64,000 nt of DNA from Septoria linicola. Lineage: Eukaryota > Ascomycota > Dothideomycetes > Mycosphaerellales > Mycosphaerellaceae. How positions within the stretch are numbered: position 1 is the stretch's first letter; each line of letters starts with the position of its first letter. Location: NCBI GenBank assembly GCA_024114885.1, contig CP099420.1, positions 2,976,001-3,040,000 on the forward strand, given 5' to 3'. The notes below the pieces were generated by a model, which was not told where the DNA came from, searched no databases, and saw only the letters and a program-made list of their open reading frames with translations. A program made the translations under genes and the position numbers. This document shows, in pieces, positions 37,969-51,300 of this stretch.

Positions 37969-38245
37969 TATTAAAAGTAGAGAGCGTATTATATACTATA
38001 TAATATTAAGGAGGGTATAGCGTAGTAAAGAAGAATAGAGGATTAATCTTAAACTAACTTATATATATAGTATAGTATTAATATACTAGGAACTAAATAT
38101 AAAGTTAATTAAGTTAGTTATCTAAGAAGAGAAGAAAGAGAAGTAAGATATACCTCTTACTAAGCCTTAGGTAGATACCTTAGGTATCTAGAACTATACT
38201 TAAATGTCTATATCTAGACTAACTATCTAGGGTATATTCTTAATA
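37969..38245 (-). repeat. A3 left LTR (3' LTR)
   Basis: 277-bp LTR. It differs from 43989-44265 at only a few positions, such as aaatgtc against aaatatc near 38205. Confidence 0.95.
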
Positions 38246-41200
38246 CTCCTACTTATACTATATAGTTAGATCTTTCTATAGATTATCTATAATACTTAAG
38301 TACTAGCTCTAATCTTAATTAGTTATTAAGTACTTACTTTTTAGACTAATAACTAGATAGTACTAACTATTAATCTAATAAACTTTCTATACTACTATCT
38401 CCTATAAAAAGGTAAAAGAAATACCTTCTATAAGATCTTCCTTCTCTCTTATATAGGAGTAGATTATTTAGAATATAGACTATCTAGTAAGTTACTCCTA
38501 TCCTTTCTTATAGCTAATTCTAATAGCTCTCTAGATTCCTTATAGCCTAGTCTCCTACTTAGTTATATTCTATATAGCTTCTTAGTTCTCTAATAGCCTT
38601 TAGGGTATACTATTCTTAGCTATAAGGATCTTATATTAAGCTAGAGAGTAGAGTAACTATATACTAGTAGAGGAGATAATAGCTACTATAGAGGAAGTCT
38701 TTAATATTAACTAGTACTTAGCCTTAGAGGGTATCTAGTTTAGCTAGATACTATATAGTAATATTATAGTTAGTAATAAGTCTAATATTAGTAAGAGTAT
38801 TTAGGACTTTATAAAGTCTAACTAAGGAGGAGTTAAGTAACTAAAATCTTTCTTTTAGACTCCTCTTAGTTTAACTCTAAGGCTTAGAGTTATCTTTTAT
38901 ATATCTCTTATATAAGGTAGAGCTACCTTATAAACTCCTAAAACTATAGTCTATTCTTTAGCTTAGTAAGACTATCTACTACTATCTCTTTTATATTTAT
39001 ATATTCTATAGAGATAAGTCTATTCTACTAGAGCTTTCTTATAGTATTATATAAGATATTAATATATTTAGACTTATTATAAATATATAAGTCCTTAACT
39101 AGAGTAAGAGTAGCTTAGTTATTATCTTTTAGCTAAATTAGCCTAATTCTAGTAATAGTTTCCTAGTTACTAAGAATTCTTAGTTAGTAAGAATATTCTT
39201 CTACTAACTCTAGATATCTAAGCTCTCTTAAAAGAGTACTAAGGAACTATAACTATTTTATATATACTTCTATAGCTATATATTTAGCTTCTATTATAGA
39301 TATAGCTATAGATTTCTACTTCTTACTTATCTAAGAGATTAGTATACTATAAAGGAAGAAGATATATCTAAGGATTAAGACTCTATTAGTCTTATCTATT
39401 ATATAGTTAGAGTCTATATATCTAGTAAGATAGCTTTAACTATTCCTTAAGTATCTTAGACTAAAGTCTAGGTTTAATCTTAGGTATCTAGTTAGCTTCT
39501 TTAGAGCCTTTATATATCCTATTATTAGATTACTAATATAGAAGCTTAATCTTCTAAGGGCAAATAAAATATCTAGTCTTATAATAGTTATAAGCTATAT
39601 CTATATTCTAATAATAGATTAGTACTTCTATTTATTATACCTTTTATTATTTAGGCTAGTAGGCTTTAGACTTTTATAGCTATCTATTAGTAAAAGAGTT
39701 AGTAATATAGTTTCTTAGCCTATTCCTATCTTAGCTAGGTTCTCTTAGATATAATACTTCTAGTTAAGTTTTAGCTAGCCTTACTATCTATTTCTTATTA
39801 GTCTTATTCTAAGAATCTTATCTAGCTCTCTAAGATCTTTAATCTTAAAGATCTTACTAAGTTAGTCTTTAAACTAGAGGATATCTTCTAGTCTCTCTAT
39901 AGTAATAGGTATATTATTAATATAGATTAGGATTATTAGGTCTTTCCTTTTCTTATAGATTAGAAGATATAGGTTTACTTCTAATTATCTAAATCCTATT
40001 CTTTTTAGCTTTAATATATATAGCTAATTCTAGTCTCTTATAGCTTACTTTAGCTTATAGAGACTCTTTAGAACTTATAAGACTATACTAGTTAGTAGGT
40101 TAATACCTAGTAGTAGGATTATATAGATGTCCTTATATAGAGTACTCTCTATAAATATATTATTTATATCTACTTAGTATAGAACTAGGTCCTTCTTATA
40201 GACTATAGCTATAAATCCTCTTAGAGTATTCTACCTAACTATAGAGGTAAAAGTTTCTATATAGTCTACTCTATACTTTTAAGAGAACCTTCTTATAACT
40301 AGTTTTGCCTTAAACTTTTTAATAGCTCTACTAAGCTTTCTCTTAATATTAAAGACCTATCTTAAGGTAACTAAGTTAGCTCCTTTTAGTAGAACTACTA
40401 TAGTCTAGGTATTATTACTTATAAGTATATCTAGCTTCTTCTAAATAGCTTCTTACTAGAGATAACTCTACTTAAGATTACTTACTACTTCCTTATAGTT
40501 CTTTAGGATTAGAACCTCCTATTTATATATTCCTACTTCTTTAGTAGTAGAGAATATAATCTCTTTAACTTCCTCTAAGAATTCTAAGTCCTATAGGATA
40601 TCTAGGTTAATAGAGCTTATAGCTAAGAAGAAAGCCTAATACTCTAGGAGTATTTCCTTATCTAGCTAACTATTCTAATCTAGCTTAAGCCTAATTAGCT
40701 TTAGCTTTTAGTTAAATCTATTAAGTTCTTAGAATACTTTTCTTTTTCTAAAAGTTTACCTTAGAGCTATCTACTTATAATCTATCTCTATAGTTTCTTA
40801 GGTAGAATTCTTAGATTCTTTCTTAACTTTCTCTTAGTCTAGGAATTTTCTATACTCTCCTATATCTTCTAGTAGAGGTAGAAGTTATATAAAGAGTTTC
40901 TTTCCTTTCTAAACCTATACTAATAGCTAAAGAGGAGGAGGCTTCTACTAGCCTAGACTAGGAGTACCTAGAGTACTTCTACTAGCTTATAGAGTAGGCT
41001 AGCTAATAGTTCTTAGCCTTCTAATAGGTCTTCTTTCTAGAGCTAAACTAGAGAGATTCTTAATCTTAATATTTAAGTCTAATTCTCTACCTAGCTTATC
41101 TTTAAAGAAGATTATATTAGTATACTACTTAATAGCCTTTATATCTAGCTCCTAGAACTTCTATACCTTTACTATATTATTATAGTATCTAATAAATATA

Positions 41201-43973
41201 GTATCCTTTTCTCTATTTATTAGTTTATTACTCCTTACCTACTAAGGCTATACTCTTATATCTATATATACTATAGCTCTATATCTCTATACTTTAAGGT
41301 AGGAGACTATTAGTTTAATCCTATTAAAAGCTTTATTAGGTAAGAGCTTGAATCTCTTAATATTAGGTCTATTTAGGAGCTTGTTCTTTATATATACTTA
41401 TACTTTAAGAGCTTCTAGCTAAAACTTAATAGGTATCTTACTTTCTTTAAGTATTACTCTAATAGAGGCCTCTAATATTTAGATAGACCTCTTAACTACT
41501 CTATTCTAAAGTAAATTATAGGCCTTAGTTAGCTTAAAAGTAATTCTAAAGTCCTTCTTCTACTATTTAATTAAAGTAGTATTCTTTCTAGTATTATTAG
41601 CTCTTATAGACTTAAGGAGTACTACTAACTACCTTTCTACCTTAATCCTCTAGTTCTAAAGAGTAGTTAGTATATCTAATCTAGCTTTAAGTAGAAATAC
41701 CTATTTCTTTCTTAAGAAATTATTAATAATCTTAAGCTACTATATAAAACCTTTTACTAATAATAGTAATAGTCTATAAATATCTACTAATATAAGGGCT
41801 AATCTTTTAAGTCTTCTCTTAATAGACTTATCTAGGTATTTCTTTATCTTACTTATTATATAGATCCTATACTTATACTCTTCCTAGTTAGAAATTAGAA
41901 TTCTCTCCTTTAGGTTAGTAACTTTATAAAGGTTTAAGAGTAACTCTCTTCTAAAGTATATAAATCTTCTATACTATAGTTTCTACTATTTTAGATCCTT
42001 CTCTAATAGGGTAGTATAGGTATTATTAACCTCTATAGGATTATATAGTAAGTAATATAACTTTTCCTATAGAAGAGGTAATATCTTACTAATAAATAGA
42101 ACACCTCTAACTAGCTTAGTCTTTATAACTATTTAGCTATCTAGGAAGGTAAGAGTAAAATTAGGCTTCTAGACTCTAAATTACTTACTAAACTAATCCT
42201 ATAATATAAGATTTACTCTAAGATTAGGAATAAATAGTACTCTATTAAGTAGAACTTCTCCTTCTAAGATTTCCTTTATCTATACTAGCCTAGAGTAGGT
42301 TATATAGAGGTATCCTCCTCCTACCTTAATCTATACTTTCTTCCTTAGTAGCTTTACTAATCTAAAGAAAGATAGTTAGTTAGTTATATAGAATAAGGTA
42401 TAGGAATCTAAGAGCTATTCTTAGGGTAATAACTTGCCTTTAGCCTTAATTATAGAATAGGCTAACTTATCTTAGTTATTATCTTCTAATAGGGAATTAC
42501 TATTACTTCTAGAACTAGAGTAAGTTCTAGAATTAGAACTAGAACTAGACTCCTAGGCTAAAAATCCTTTCTTTAGAAGCTTTCTAGACTTTTCTATTCT
42601 CTAAAGCTACTTACCTATTTTCTAGATAACCTTCTTTAGCTTATTATATAATAATAACTTATAGATAGCTTTCTTAATATATCTAGTATTCCTTAGTAAA
42701 GAGGATCTTCTAACTCTTCTTCTAAGGAATAGTCTCTAAGGGTCCTTCTAGTTCTTAGTACTATTTCTTTACTAGGATAGTTTCTTAGTAGTAGAGAGGT
42801 TAGGATAATCCTTTAACTAGTACTTCTCTTTTTTATAGGGCTAGTATATTAGTAGAGACTTTCCTTAGTAGAGCTACCTAGAATAGAATATAGCTAAACC
42901 TATATCTATCTTATCTAGATTATCTCTTACCTTTTAGAACTTAAGTAGAAGAAGAATAGTATCTATATCTAAGGATAGTTAGGTTATAATAGTATCCTTA
43001 GCTACTTAGTATAATATAGGTAGGGACTATAGGAGATGTTTTAGCCTTTTCTCTTAGCTCTAGTAGTAAGCTTCCTAAGGATTAATCTTAGTAATCCTCT
43101 TACCTAGGCCTCTAAGGTATCTCTATACTTCTCTAATTATTTTATTAGATAATATCCTAAATATAATAAACTACTTAATTAGACCTATAGTATAGGACTT
43201 TAGGACTCTATTATACTTATTCTAGAGAATTACCTATATCTTAGCTACTAGTATAGTAATATACTATATCTCTAGCTCTATCTTATTATCTTTACTAATA
43301 CTATATCTAATACTAAACCTATATACTATATTATCTTTTAAGAAGTATTAATTCTAAGTAATATATATCTAAAGACTAGTATCCTACTAAACTATATATA
43401 GGTTCCCTCTAATAATTAGTTAGCTAATTACCTAGAACTAGTCCTTTCCTTCTAGCTTATCTATCTATAGCTTAAACTATCTCTTCTAGTTAGTTCTATC
43501 TAGGATTAGAATCCTTTAGCTCTTCTTATCCTCTTAGTCTATTATAGAAATAGGTAAATAGAATAAATAATTAGTAGAATACTTTAGACTAGCTAAGGAT
43601 TCTAGAGAAGAGTAATTTCTTATAGTAGAGAGACTAGCTCTAAGGGATAGGGATTCCTCGTATTTAGGAAATTACTAAGATTTAGATCTTTCTCTCTTAG
43701 TAGAGTTTCTATTACTAGGTAGTAGGAAGGCTAAGTAGCCTCTTCTAACTCTAGTAATACTAGGTATAATAGTAGAGAACTAGGTAGGTATTAATAAAGT
43801 AGAAATATACTACTATCTTATAGAGATCTTTACTAACTTATATACTACTAGGTATAAACTAGCTTCGTTAGTAATATAGTTAGAGAAACTTCTAGGCCCT
43901 AAATGTTTTCTATAAACTATAAGGGATATAAGTAACCTATACTAATATAGGTTGCTCCTATTTAGTATATAAA

Positions 43974-43988
43974 CCTAGGCTTATAACC
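43974..43988 (-). other. A3 primer binding site, half-tRNA iMet type
   Basis: Reverse complement reads GGTTATAAGCCTAGG and adjoins the right LTR. Confidence 0.75.
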
Positions 43989-44265
43989 TATTAAAAGTAG
44001 AGAGCGTATTATATACTATATAATATTAAGGAGGGTATAGCGTAGTAAAGAAGAATAGAGGATTAATCTTAAACTAACTTATATATATAGTATAGTAGTA
44101 ATATACTAGGAACTAAATATAAAGTTAATTAAGTTAGTTATCTAAGAAGAGAAGAAAGAGAAGTAAGATATACCTCTTACTAAGCCTTAGGTAGATACCT
44201 TAGGTATCTAGAACTATACTTAAATATCTATATCTAGACTAACTATCTAGAGTATATTCTTAATA
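43989..44265 (-). repeat. A3 right LTR (5' LTR)
   Basis: 277-bp LTR flanked on the right by the AAAGA duplication and the resumed A2 frame. Confidence 0.95.
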
Positions 44266-44270
44266 AAAGA

Positions 44271-45011
44271 GATAATAGTAGATAGTCTTACTAAGCTAAA
44301 GAATAGATTATAGTTTTAGGAGTTTATAAGGTAGCTCTATCTTATATAAGAGATATATAAAAGATAACTCTAAGCCTTAGAGTTAAACTAAGAGGAGTCT
44401 AAAAGAAAGATTTTAGTTACTTAACTCCTTCTTAGTTAGACTTTATAAAGTCCTAAATACTCTTACTAATATTAGATCTATTACTAACTATAATATTACT
44501 ATATAGTACCTAGCTAAACTAGATACTCTCTAAGGCTAAGTACTAGTTAATATTAAAGACCTCCTCTATAGTAGCTATTATCTCTACTACTAGTATATAG
44601 TTACTCTACTCTCTAGCTTAATATAAGATTCCTATAACTAAGAATAGTATACCCTAAAAGCTATTAAGGAACTAAGAAGCTATATAGAATATAACTAAGT
44701 AGAGGACTAGGCTATAAAGAATCTAGGAAGCTATTAGAATTAGCTATAAGAAAGGATAGGAGTAACTTACTAGATAGTCTATATCCTAAATAATCTACTT
44801 CTATATAAGAGAGAAGGAAGATCTTATAGAAGGTATTTCTTTTACCTTCTTATAGGAGATAGTAGTATAGAAAGTTTATTAGATTAATAGTTAGTACTAT
44901 CTAGTTATTAGTCTAAAAAGTAAGTACTTAATAACTAATTAAGATTAGGGCTAGTACTTAAGTATTATAGATAATCTATAGAAAGATCTAACTATATAGT
45001 ATAAGTAGAAG
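44271..45011 (+). pseudogene. Copia A2 RNase H C-terminus and 3' tail
   Basis: Resumes the A2 reading frame after the nested A3. The start corresponds to the conserved Copia C-terminal ADSLTK-type motif (gtagatagtcttactaagc gives VDSLTK). An untranslated tail and the purine tract before the 3' LTR follow. Confidence 0.8.
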
Positions 45012-45297
45012 TATTAAGAATATATCCTAGATAGTTAGTCTAGATATAGACATTTAAGTATAGTTCTAGATACCTAAGGTATCTACCTAAGGCTTAGTAA
45101 GAGGTATATCTTACTTCTCTTTCTTCTCTTTCTTCTCTTCTTAGATAACTAACTTAATTAACTTTATATTTAATTCCTAGTATATTACTACTATACTATA
45201 TATATAAGTTAGTTTAAGATTAATCCTCTATTCTTCTTTACTACGCTATACTCTCCTTAATATTATATAGTATATAATACGCTCTCTACTTTTAATA
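45012..45297 (+). repeat. A2 3' LTR
   Basis: Direct repeat of 32693-32969. It is longer by an extra ttcttctct unit near 45117-45130, consistent with replication slippage in a pyrimidine tract. Confidence 0.95.
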
Positions 45298-45302
45298 CTA
45301 AA

Positions 45303-46302
45303 GAGTTAAGTATTTCTATATAGAGTTACGTTATTATAATAACTACTACGCTCTTCTCTCTTTTATTATATTATATTAAAAGGCTATCGCTATACTATAT
45401 TATTAGAATAGTAGTCTCTCTTAAAGTAGCTAGTTTTACTATATCTATAATAGATTAGTCCTTTCTACTTTCTAGACTTTCTATTAGCTCTATCTTTCTT
45501 AAAGGTTCTCTTCTAGATAGCGTCTAGTTTTATTAGTTATAGGCTATAGTAGAGTTTCCTCTTATAGTTATCGTATAGTCTAAAACTCTATCGTCTAACT
45601 TAGTCTAGAACGTATCTAGCTACTCTAGAGATTTTAGAATTATAGCGTCTCTTAAGAGTATATTTATAAAGACTATTATCGATCTTAATCGATTCCTATA
45701 TTAACTACCTAAGGTTCTTAATATTAACTACTTAATAGAGTCGAGATAGTTTATCTTTAATATTTTTCTTAAGTCCTCTTCTAAATATTACTTAGAGAGC
45801 TTTATCGTCCTATCTAATAATCTAGGTATACTCTTAGAACTAAGTAGTATACTCTATATAAGAGGTAGTTTATTTAAAGTATTAAACGACTCTAACTATA
45901 GTACTAACCTCGTTAGAGATTCTAAATAACTAGGTTATCTAAGTCTTAAACTAGTTAAAGTTAGTAAATATTCTATTTTCGTCTTTATTCTTATAAAGAT
46001 AGGATTCTAGGTATAGCTTAAGCTAATACTTAGCTCTATCTTATAAGAAGATAGAAGTAAAGAGTATCTTATTAGCTTTAGATACTTTATTAAACTTAAA
46101 GTATAATACTAGTTAATTAAACTAGATAGAGAGCTTATTATAGTTTCTATAGTAGATATTAGATTTAGTAATCTTAAAGTCCTTAAGATCGATCTATCTA
46201 CTATAGGCTTAGCTAGTTTATAAGAAACGAATAGTTCCTACTTTGCTAGATATAAAAGTTCTCTAAACGCTTCTATTATTAGTAGATATCCTTAAAAGTA
46301 TA
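45303..46302. repeat. Degenerate DNA right of A2
   Basis: Right half of the target that A2 split. It is RIP-mutated with scattered CG steps. Fragments of frame exist on the plus strand if stops are read through, but I cannot assign a family. No gene is visible. Confidence 0.4.
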
Positions 46303-48083
46303 TAAAGCTATTAGCTTATTACTAGAGTAATAACCTAAGATCTTACTAAGTAGGTATTTAGCTAAATCGAGGTTAGGCTAGATAGAGAGGTCTAGTTAGA
46401 AGTATAACGAAGAAGAGATTCTTAGAATTCTAATTAGTAAGATAGAATAGTAAGTTATATATAATAACTATCTAGAACTATTTATCGTATATATATATAA
46501 AGAGAATTCCTCTATCTTTTAGAATTATTTTATAGAGTTATAATTAACGATTACTTATAATAACTAATAGTTACTTTAGTATTACTAAGGAGTAATTAGA
46601 TATATATACGCTATAGCTATCTATTAGTACCTACTAGCTACTATATTCCTCTAATTACTCTATTATAGATAAGTAGCCTTCTTATAGATAAGGCCTATTT
46701 TCTAATAATCCTAGAGGTTCTAACGACTATATTATTAAACTATAATACTAGGCTACTACTTACTTACTTAGATCGTACCTATCTATTTAAGACCTATTAT
46801 ATAACTATATTCGATATATAGTCGTAGATAGATATTCTACTTAGTAAATATAGAAGAGTCTTAGAAGAAGTTAGCTAAGTATCTAAGATAGTTCTCTATT
46901 ATTTAGTACTTCTATATAAGTAAACTATCTTTCTACCTATCTAACTTTTATATATACTTTAAGTCTAAAATACTAAGACTAGTAGAGAATCTATTTTCTT
47001 TATAGAAAAGGCTAGAGAAGAGTAGATTAGTAAATAAGAGTAGATATTATAATCTTCTAGTATTATTTAAGTAGTATAAGATATTAAGCCTATCTTTCTT
47101 ATACTTACCTAAGCTATACTAGTTAGTACCTAGCTATATAGAATAGTAAGAATAGATCTATTAATAGTAGAGCTTATAGAGTCTTATAGTAGCTTTAGCT
47201 AGTAGAGAAGATATTCTTCTATTATTCTCTAGCTTATCTTATACTATAGAGAATATTTACTTAAATAATATAGAGAATAGTAATCTACTTATAGAGGTTA
47301 ATAAAGTACTCTAAACTTACTTCGACTAGTTAATATAATAATATTCTAGTATTCTCTAAGTAGTTCTATACTACTATATTACTTTTAGTATATCTATTCT
47401 ATATTAACTAGTAGGTAAGTAAGAAGCTAGTATAGAAGATAGTAATATATTAGAGTATAATTCTCTAAGCTAGCTATAAAGATATTACTTTCTTTCTATA
47501 ACGCTACTAAAAGTATCTATAGAGTACTCTAACTATAGATATTATAGAGATTAATAACTACTTATAAGAAAGCTTAGAGAAGCTAGAGAGTTTATATACT
47601 AGTAATTAGTATAATCTTCTATAATCCTCTAAGCTATATATCGATATATAGTTATTATTCTATATATCTACTAATATATATAGGAGAGTATCTTAAAATA
47701 GATAGTAGAACTTAGTAATCTCTATAAAATAGATAGAAGAATACTAGAAGATTCTTAAAAAATCTAACTAATAATCTTCTTTTATTCTCTAGGCTAGTAT
47801 ATAGTACGTTTATAGTTCTCTAGTAGTCTATATAAAAAGTTAATATCTAGCTCTAAGATAGAAGTCGACTATTTTATCTAGAATATTAGAGAGAATAAAG
47901 GAAAATCTTTAAAAGGCTCTAACTATAATTCTCTAGAATTAGTTAGTATATATCGAGTTATAGTCTTCCTACTCGCTAGTCTAGTATAGTACTATATTAA
48001 TCTACTATCTCTAATAGAGAACGATTATTCTATCTAGAAGTACTAGAAGGATCGTAGAAGTAATAGAGGCTATTTAATTTCTA
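46303..48083 (-). repeat. Repeat family R copy 2 (tandem unit 1, R part)
   Basis: The minus strand carries a long frame with only former Gln/Trp stops over roughly 47150-46330 (LYIEYSYIIGL, IYKKATYLQQSNQRNIVASR, FFVILLTRPLYLAQPRF). It is homologous to 18960-19453. From about 46374 it is essentially identical to 54562-56271 and 62749-64000, while 46303-46373 is only diverged-homologous to 54506-54561. The array junction therefore lies near 46374. Family not recognised. Confidence 0.6.
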
Positions 48084-48359
48084 TATTAAAAATAGAGAGC
48101 GTTTAGAAGCTATATAATATTAACGAGAGTATAGTATAGTAAAGAAGAATAGAAGATTAATCTTAAACTAACTTATATATATAGTATAATAGTAATATAC
48201 TAGGAACTAAATATAAAGTTAATTAAGTTAGTTATCTAAGAAGAGAAGAATAAGAAATAAGATATACCTCTTACTAAGCCTTAGGTAGATATCTTAGATA
48301 CCTAGAACTATACCTAAATATCTATATCTAATCTAACTATCTAGGATATATTCTTAATA
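48084..48359 (-). repeat. A4 left LTR (3' LTR)
   Basis: 276-bp direct repeat of 54103-54378 with several substitutions, more than between the A3 LTRs. Confidence 0.95.
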
Positions 48360-51300
48360 CTCCTACTTATACTATATAGTTAGATCTTTTAATAGATTAT
48401 CTATAGTACTTAAGTACTAGTTCTAATCTTAATTAGTTATTAAGTACTTACTTTTTAGACTAATAATTAGATAGTACTAACTATCTATCTAATAGAACTT
48501 TCTATACTACTATCTTTTATAAAAAGATAAAAGAAATATCTTCTATAAGATCTTCCTTCTCTCTTATATAGAAGTATATTATTTAAGATATAGACTATCT
48601 AGTAAGTTATCTCTATCCTTACTTATAGCTAATTCTAATAGCTTTCTAGATACTCTATAGACTAGTCCTATACTTAGTTATATTCTATATAGCTTCTTAG
48701 TTCTCTAAGAGTATCTAGGGTATACTATTCTTAGCTATAGAGATCTTATATTAGGCTAGGTAGTAGAGTAACTATATACTAGTACTAGAGATAATAGCTA
48801 CTATAGAGAAGGTCTTTAATATTAACTAGTACTTAGCCTTTAGAGGTATCTAGTTTAGCTAGGTACTATATAGTAATATTATAGTTAGTAATAGATCTAA
48901 TATTAGTAAGGCTATTTAGAACTTTATAAAGACTAACTAAGAAGGAGCTAAGTAGCTAAAATATTCTTTTAGACTCTTCTTAGTTTAACTTTAAAGCTTA
49001 GAGTTATCTTTTATATATCTCTTATATAAGATAGAGCTACCTTATAAAATCTTAAAACTATAGTCTATTCTTTAGCTTAGTAAGACTATCTACTACTATC
49101 TCTTTTATACTTATATACTCTATAGAGATAAGCCTATTCTACTAGAGCTTTCTTATAATATTATATAAGATATTAATTTATTTAGACTTATTATAGATAT
49201 AAGACTCCTTAACTAGAGTAAAGGTAGCTTAGTTATTTTCTTTTAGCTAAATTAGTCTAATTCTAGTAATAGTATCTTAGTTTCTAAGGATTCTTAGTTA
49301 GTAAGAATATTCTTCTACTAACTTAGAATATCTTAGCTCTCTTAGAAGAGTACTAAGGAACTATAACTATTTTATATATACTCTTATAGCTATATATTTA
49401 GCCTCTATTATAGATATAGCTATAGATTTCTACTTCTTACTTATCTAGAAGATTAGTATACTATATAGGAAGAAGATATATCTAAGGATTAAGACTCTAT
49501 TAGTCTTATCTATTATATAATTAGAGTCTATATATCTAGTAAGATAGCCTTAACTATTCTTTAAGTATCTTAAACTAAGATCTAAATTTAACCTTAAGTA
49601 TCTAGTTAGCTTCTTTAGAGCCTTTATATATCCTACTATTAGATTACTAATATAGGAGCTTAATCTTCTAAGAGTAAATAAGATATCTAGTCTTATAATA
49701 GTTATAAGCTATATCTATATTCTAATAATAGATTAGTATTCTTATTTATTATACTTTTTATTATTTAGTCTAGTAGGCTTTAGACTTTTATAGCTATCTA
49801 TTAGTAAAAGAGTTAGTAATATAGTTTCTTAGCCTATTTCTATCTTAGCTAGGTTCTCTTAAATATAGTACTTCTAGTTAAGTTTTAGCTAGCCTTACTA
49901 TCTATTCCTTATTAGTCTTATTCTAAGAATCTTATCTAGCTCTCTAAGATCTTTAATCTTAAAGATCTTACTAAGTTAGTCTTTAAACTAGAGGATATCT
50001 TCTAGTCTCTCTATAGTAATAGGTATATTATTAATATAGATTAGGATTATTAGGTCTTTCCTTTTCTTATAGATTAGAAGATATAGGTTTACTTCTAATT
50101 ATCTAAATCCTATTCCTTTTAGCTTTAATATATATAGCTAATTCTAGTCTCTTATAGCTTACTTTAGCCTATAGAGACTTCTTAGAACTTATAAGACTAT
50201 ACTAGTTAGTAGGTTAATACCTAGTAGTAGGATTATATAGATATTCTTATATAGGATACTCTCTATAAATATATTATTTATATCTACTTAGTATAGAACT
50301 AGGTCCTTCTTATAGACTATAGCTATAAATCCTCTTAGAGTATCCTACCTAACTATAGAGGTAAAAGTTTCTATATAGTCTACTTTATACTTTTAGGAGA
50401 ATAATCTTATAACTAGTCTTACCTTAAACTTTTTAATAGTACTATTAAGTTTTCTTTTAATATTAAAGACCTATCTTAAAGTAACTAAGTTAGCCTCTTT
50501 TAGTAGAACTACTATAGTCTAGGTATTATTACTTATAAGTCTATCTAGTTTCTTCTAAATAGCTTCTTACTAGAGATAATCTTATTTAGGATTACTTACT
50601 ACTTTCTTATAGTTTCTTAGAATTAGAACTTTCTATTTATATATTCCTACTTCTTTAGTAGTAGAGAATATAATCTCTTTAATTTCTTTTAAGAATTCTA
50701 AGTTCTATAGAATATCTAGGTTAATAGAACTTATAGCTAAGAAGAAAGCCTAATACTCTAAAAGTATTTCTTTATCTAGTTAACTAGTCTAATCTAATTT
50801 AAGTCTAATTAGCTTTAGCTTCTAGTTAAACCTATTAAGTTCTTAGAATACTTTCTTTTTTCTAAGAGTTTATTTTAGAACTATCTATTTCTAATCTACC
50901 TCTATAGTTTCTTAAGTAGAATTCTTAGATTCTTTCTTAACTTTTCTTTAGTCTAGGAATTTTCTATACTCTTCTATATCTTCTAGTAGAAGTAGAAGTT
51001 ATATAAAGAGTTTCTTTTCTTTCTAAACCTATACTAATAGCTAAAGAGGAGGCTTCTACTAGCTTAGACTAGAAGTATCTAGAGTACTTCTACTAGCCTA
51101 TAGAGTAGGCTAGCTAATAGTTCTTAGCCTTCTAACTAGTCTTCTTTCTAGAGCTAAACTAGAGAGATTCTTAATCTTAATATTTAAGTCTAATTCTCTA
51201 TCTAGTTTATTTTTAAAGAAGATTATATTAGTATACTACTTAATAGCTTTTATATCTAGCTCCTAGAACTTCTATATCTTTACTATATTATTATAGTATC

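Larger units (their letters stand above)
37969..44265 (-). mobile_element. Copia family A copy A3, nested in A2
   Basis: 6297-bp minus-strand element with 277-bp LTRs (37969-38245, 43989-44265) and perfect target duplication AAAGA (37964-37968, 44266-44270). It lies opposite to its host A2. It looks the least mutated of the five A copies: CC, GG and occasional TG steps survive where the others have TA (for example ttgcctt near 42434, ggagatgtt near 43032 and cctcctcctacc near 42310). That fits a later insertion and fewer RIP rounds. Its reverse transcriptase motif also shows the Asn-Asn change (near 39911-39922). Confidence 0.95.
32693..45297 (+). mobile_element. Copia family A copy A2, interrupted by nested copy A3
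   Basis: Plus-strand Copia element with 5-bp target duplication CTAAA (32688-32692 and 45298-45302), 5' LTR 32693-32969 and 3' LTR 45012-45297. Subtracting A3 (6297 bp) and its 5-bp duplication leaves about 6.3 kb, the same as A1. A purine tract aagtagaag (45003-45011) precedes the 3' LTR. The two halves join in frame across AAAGA at 37964-37968 and 44266-44270. This shows A2 was already present when A3 inserted. Confidence 0.95.
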
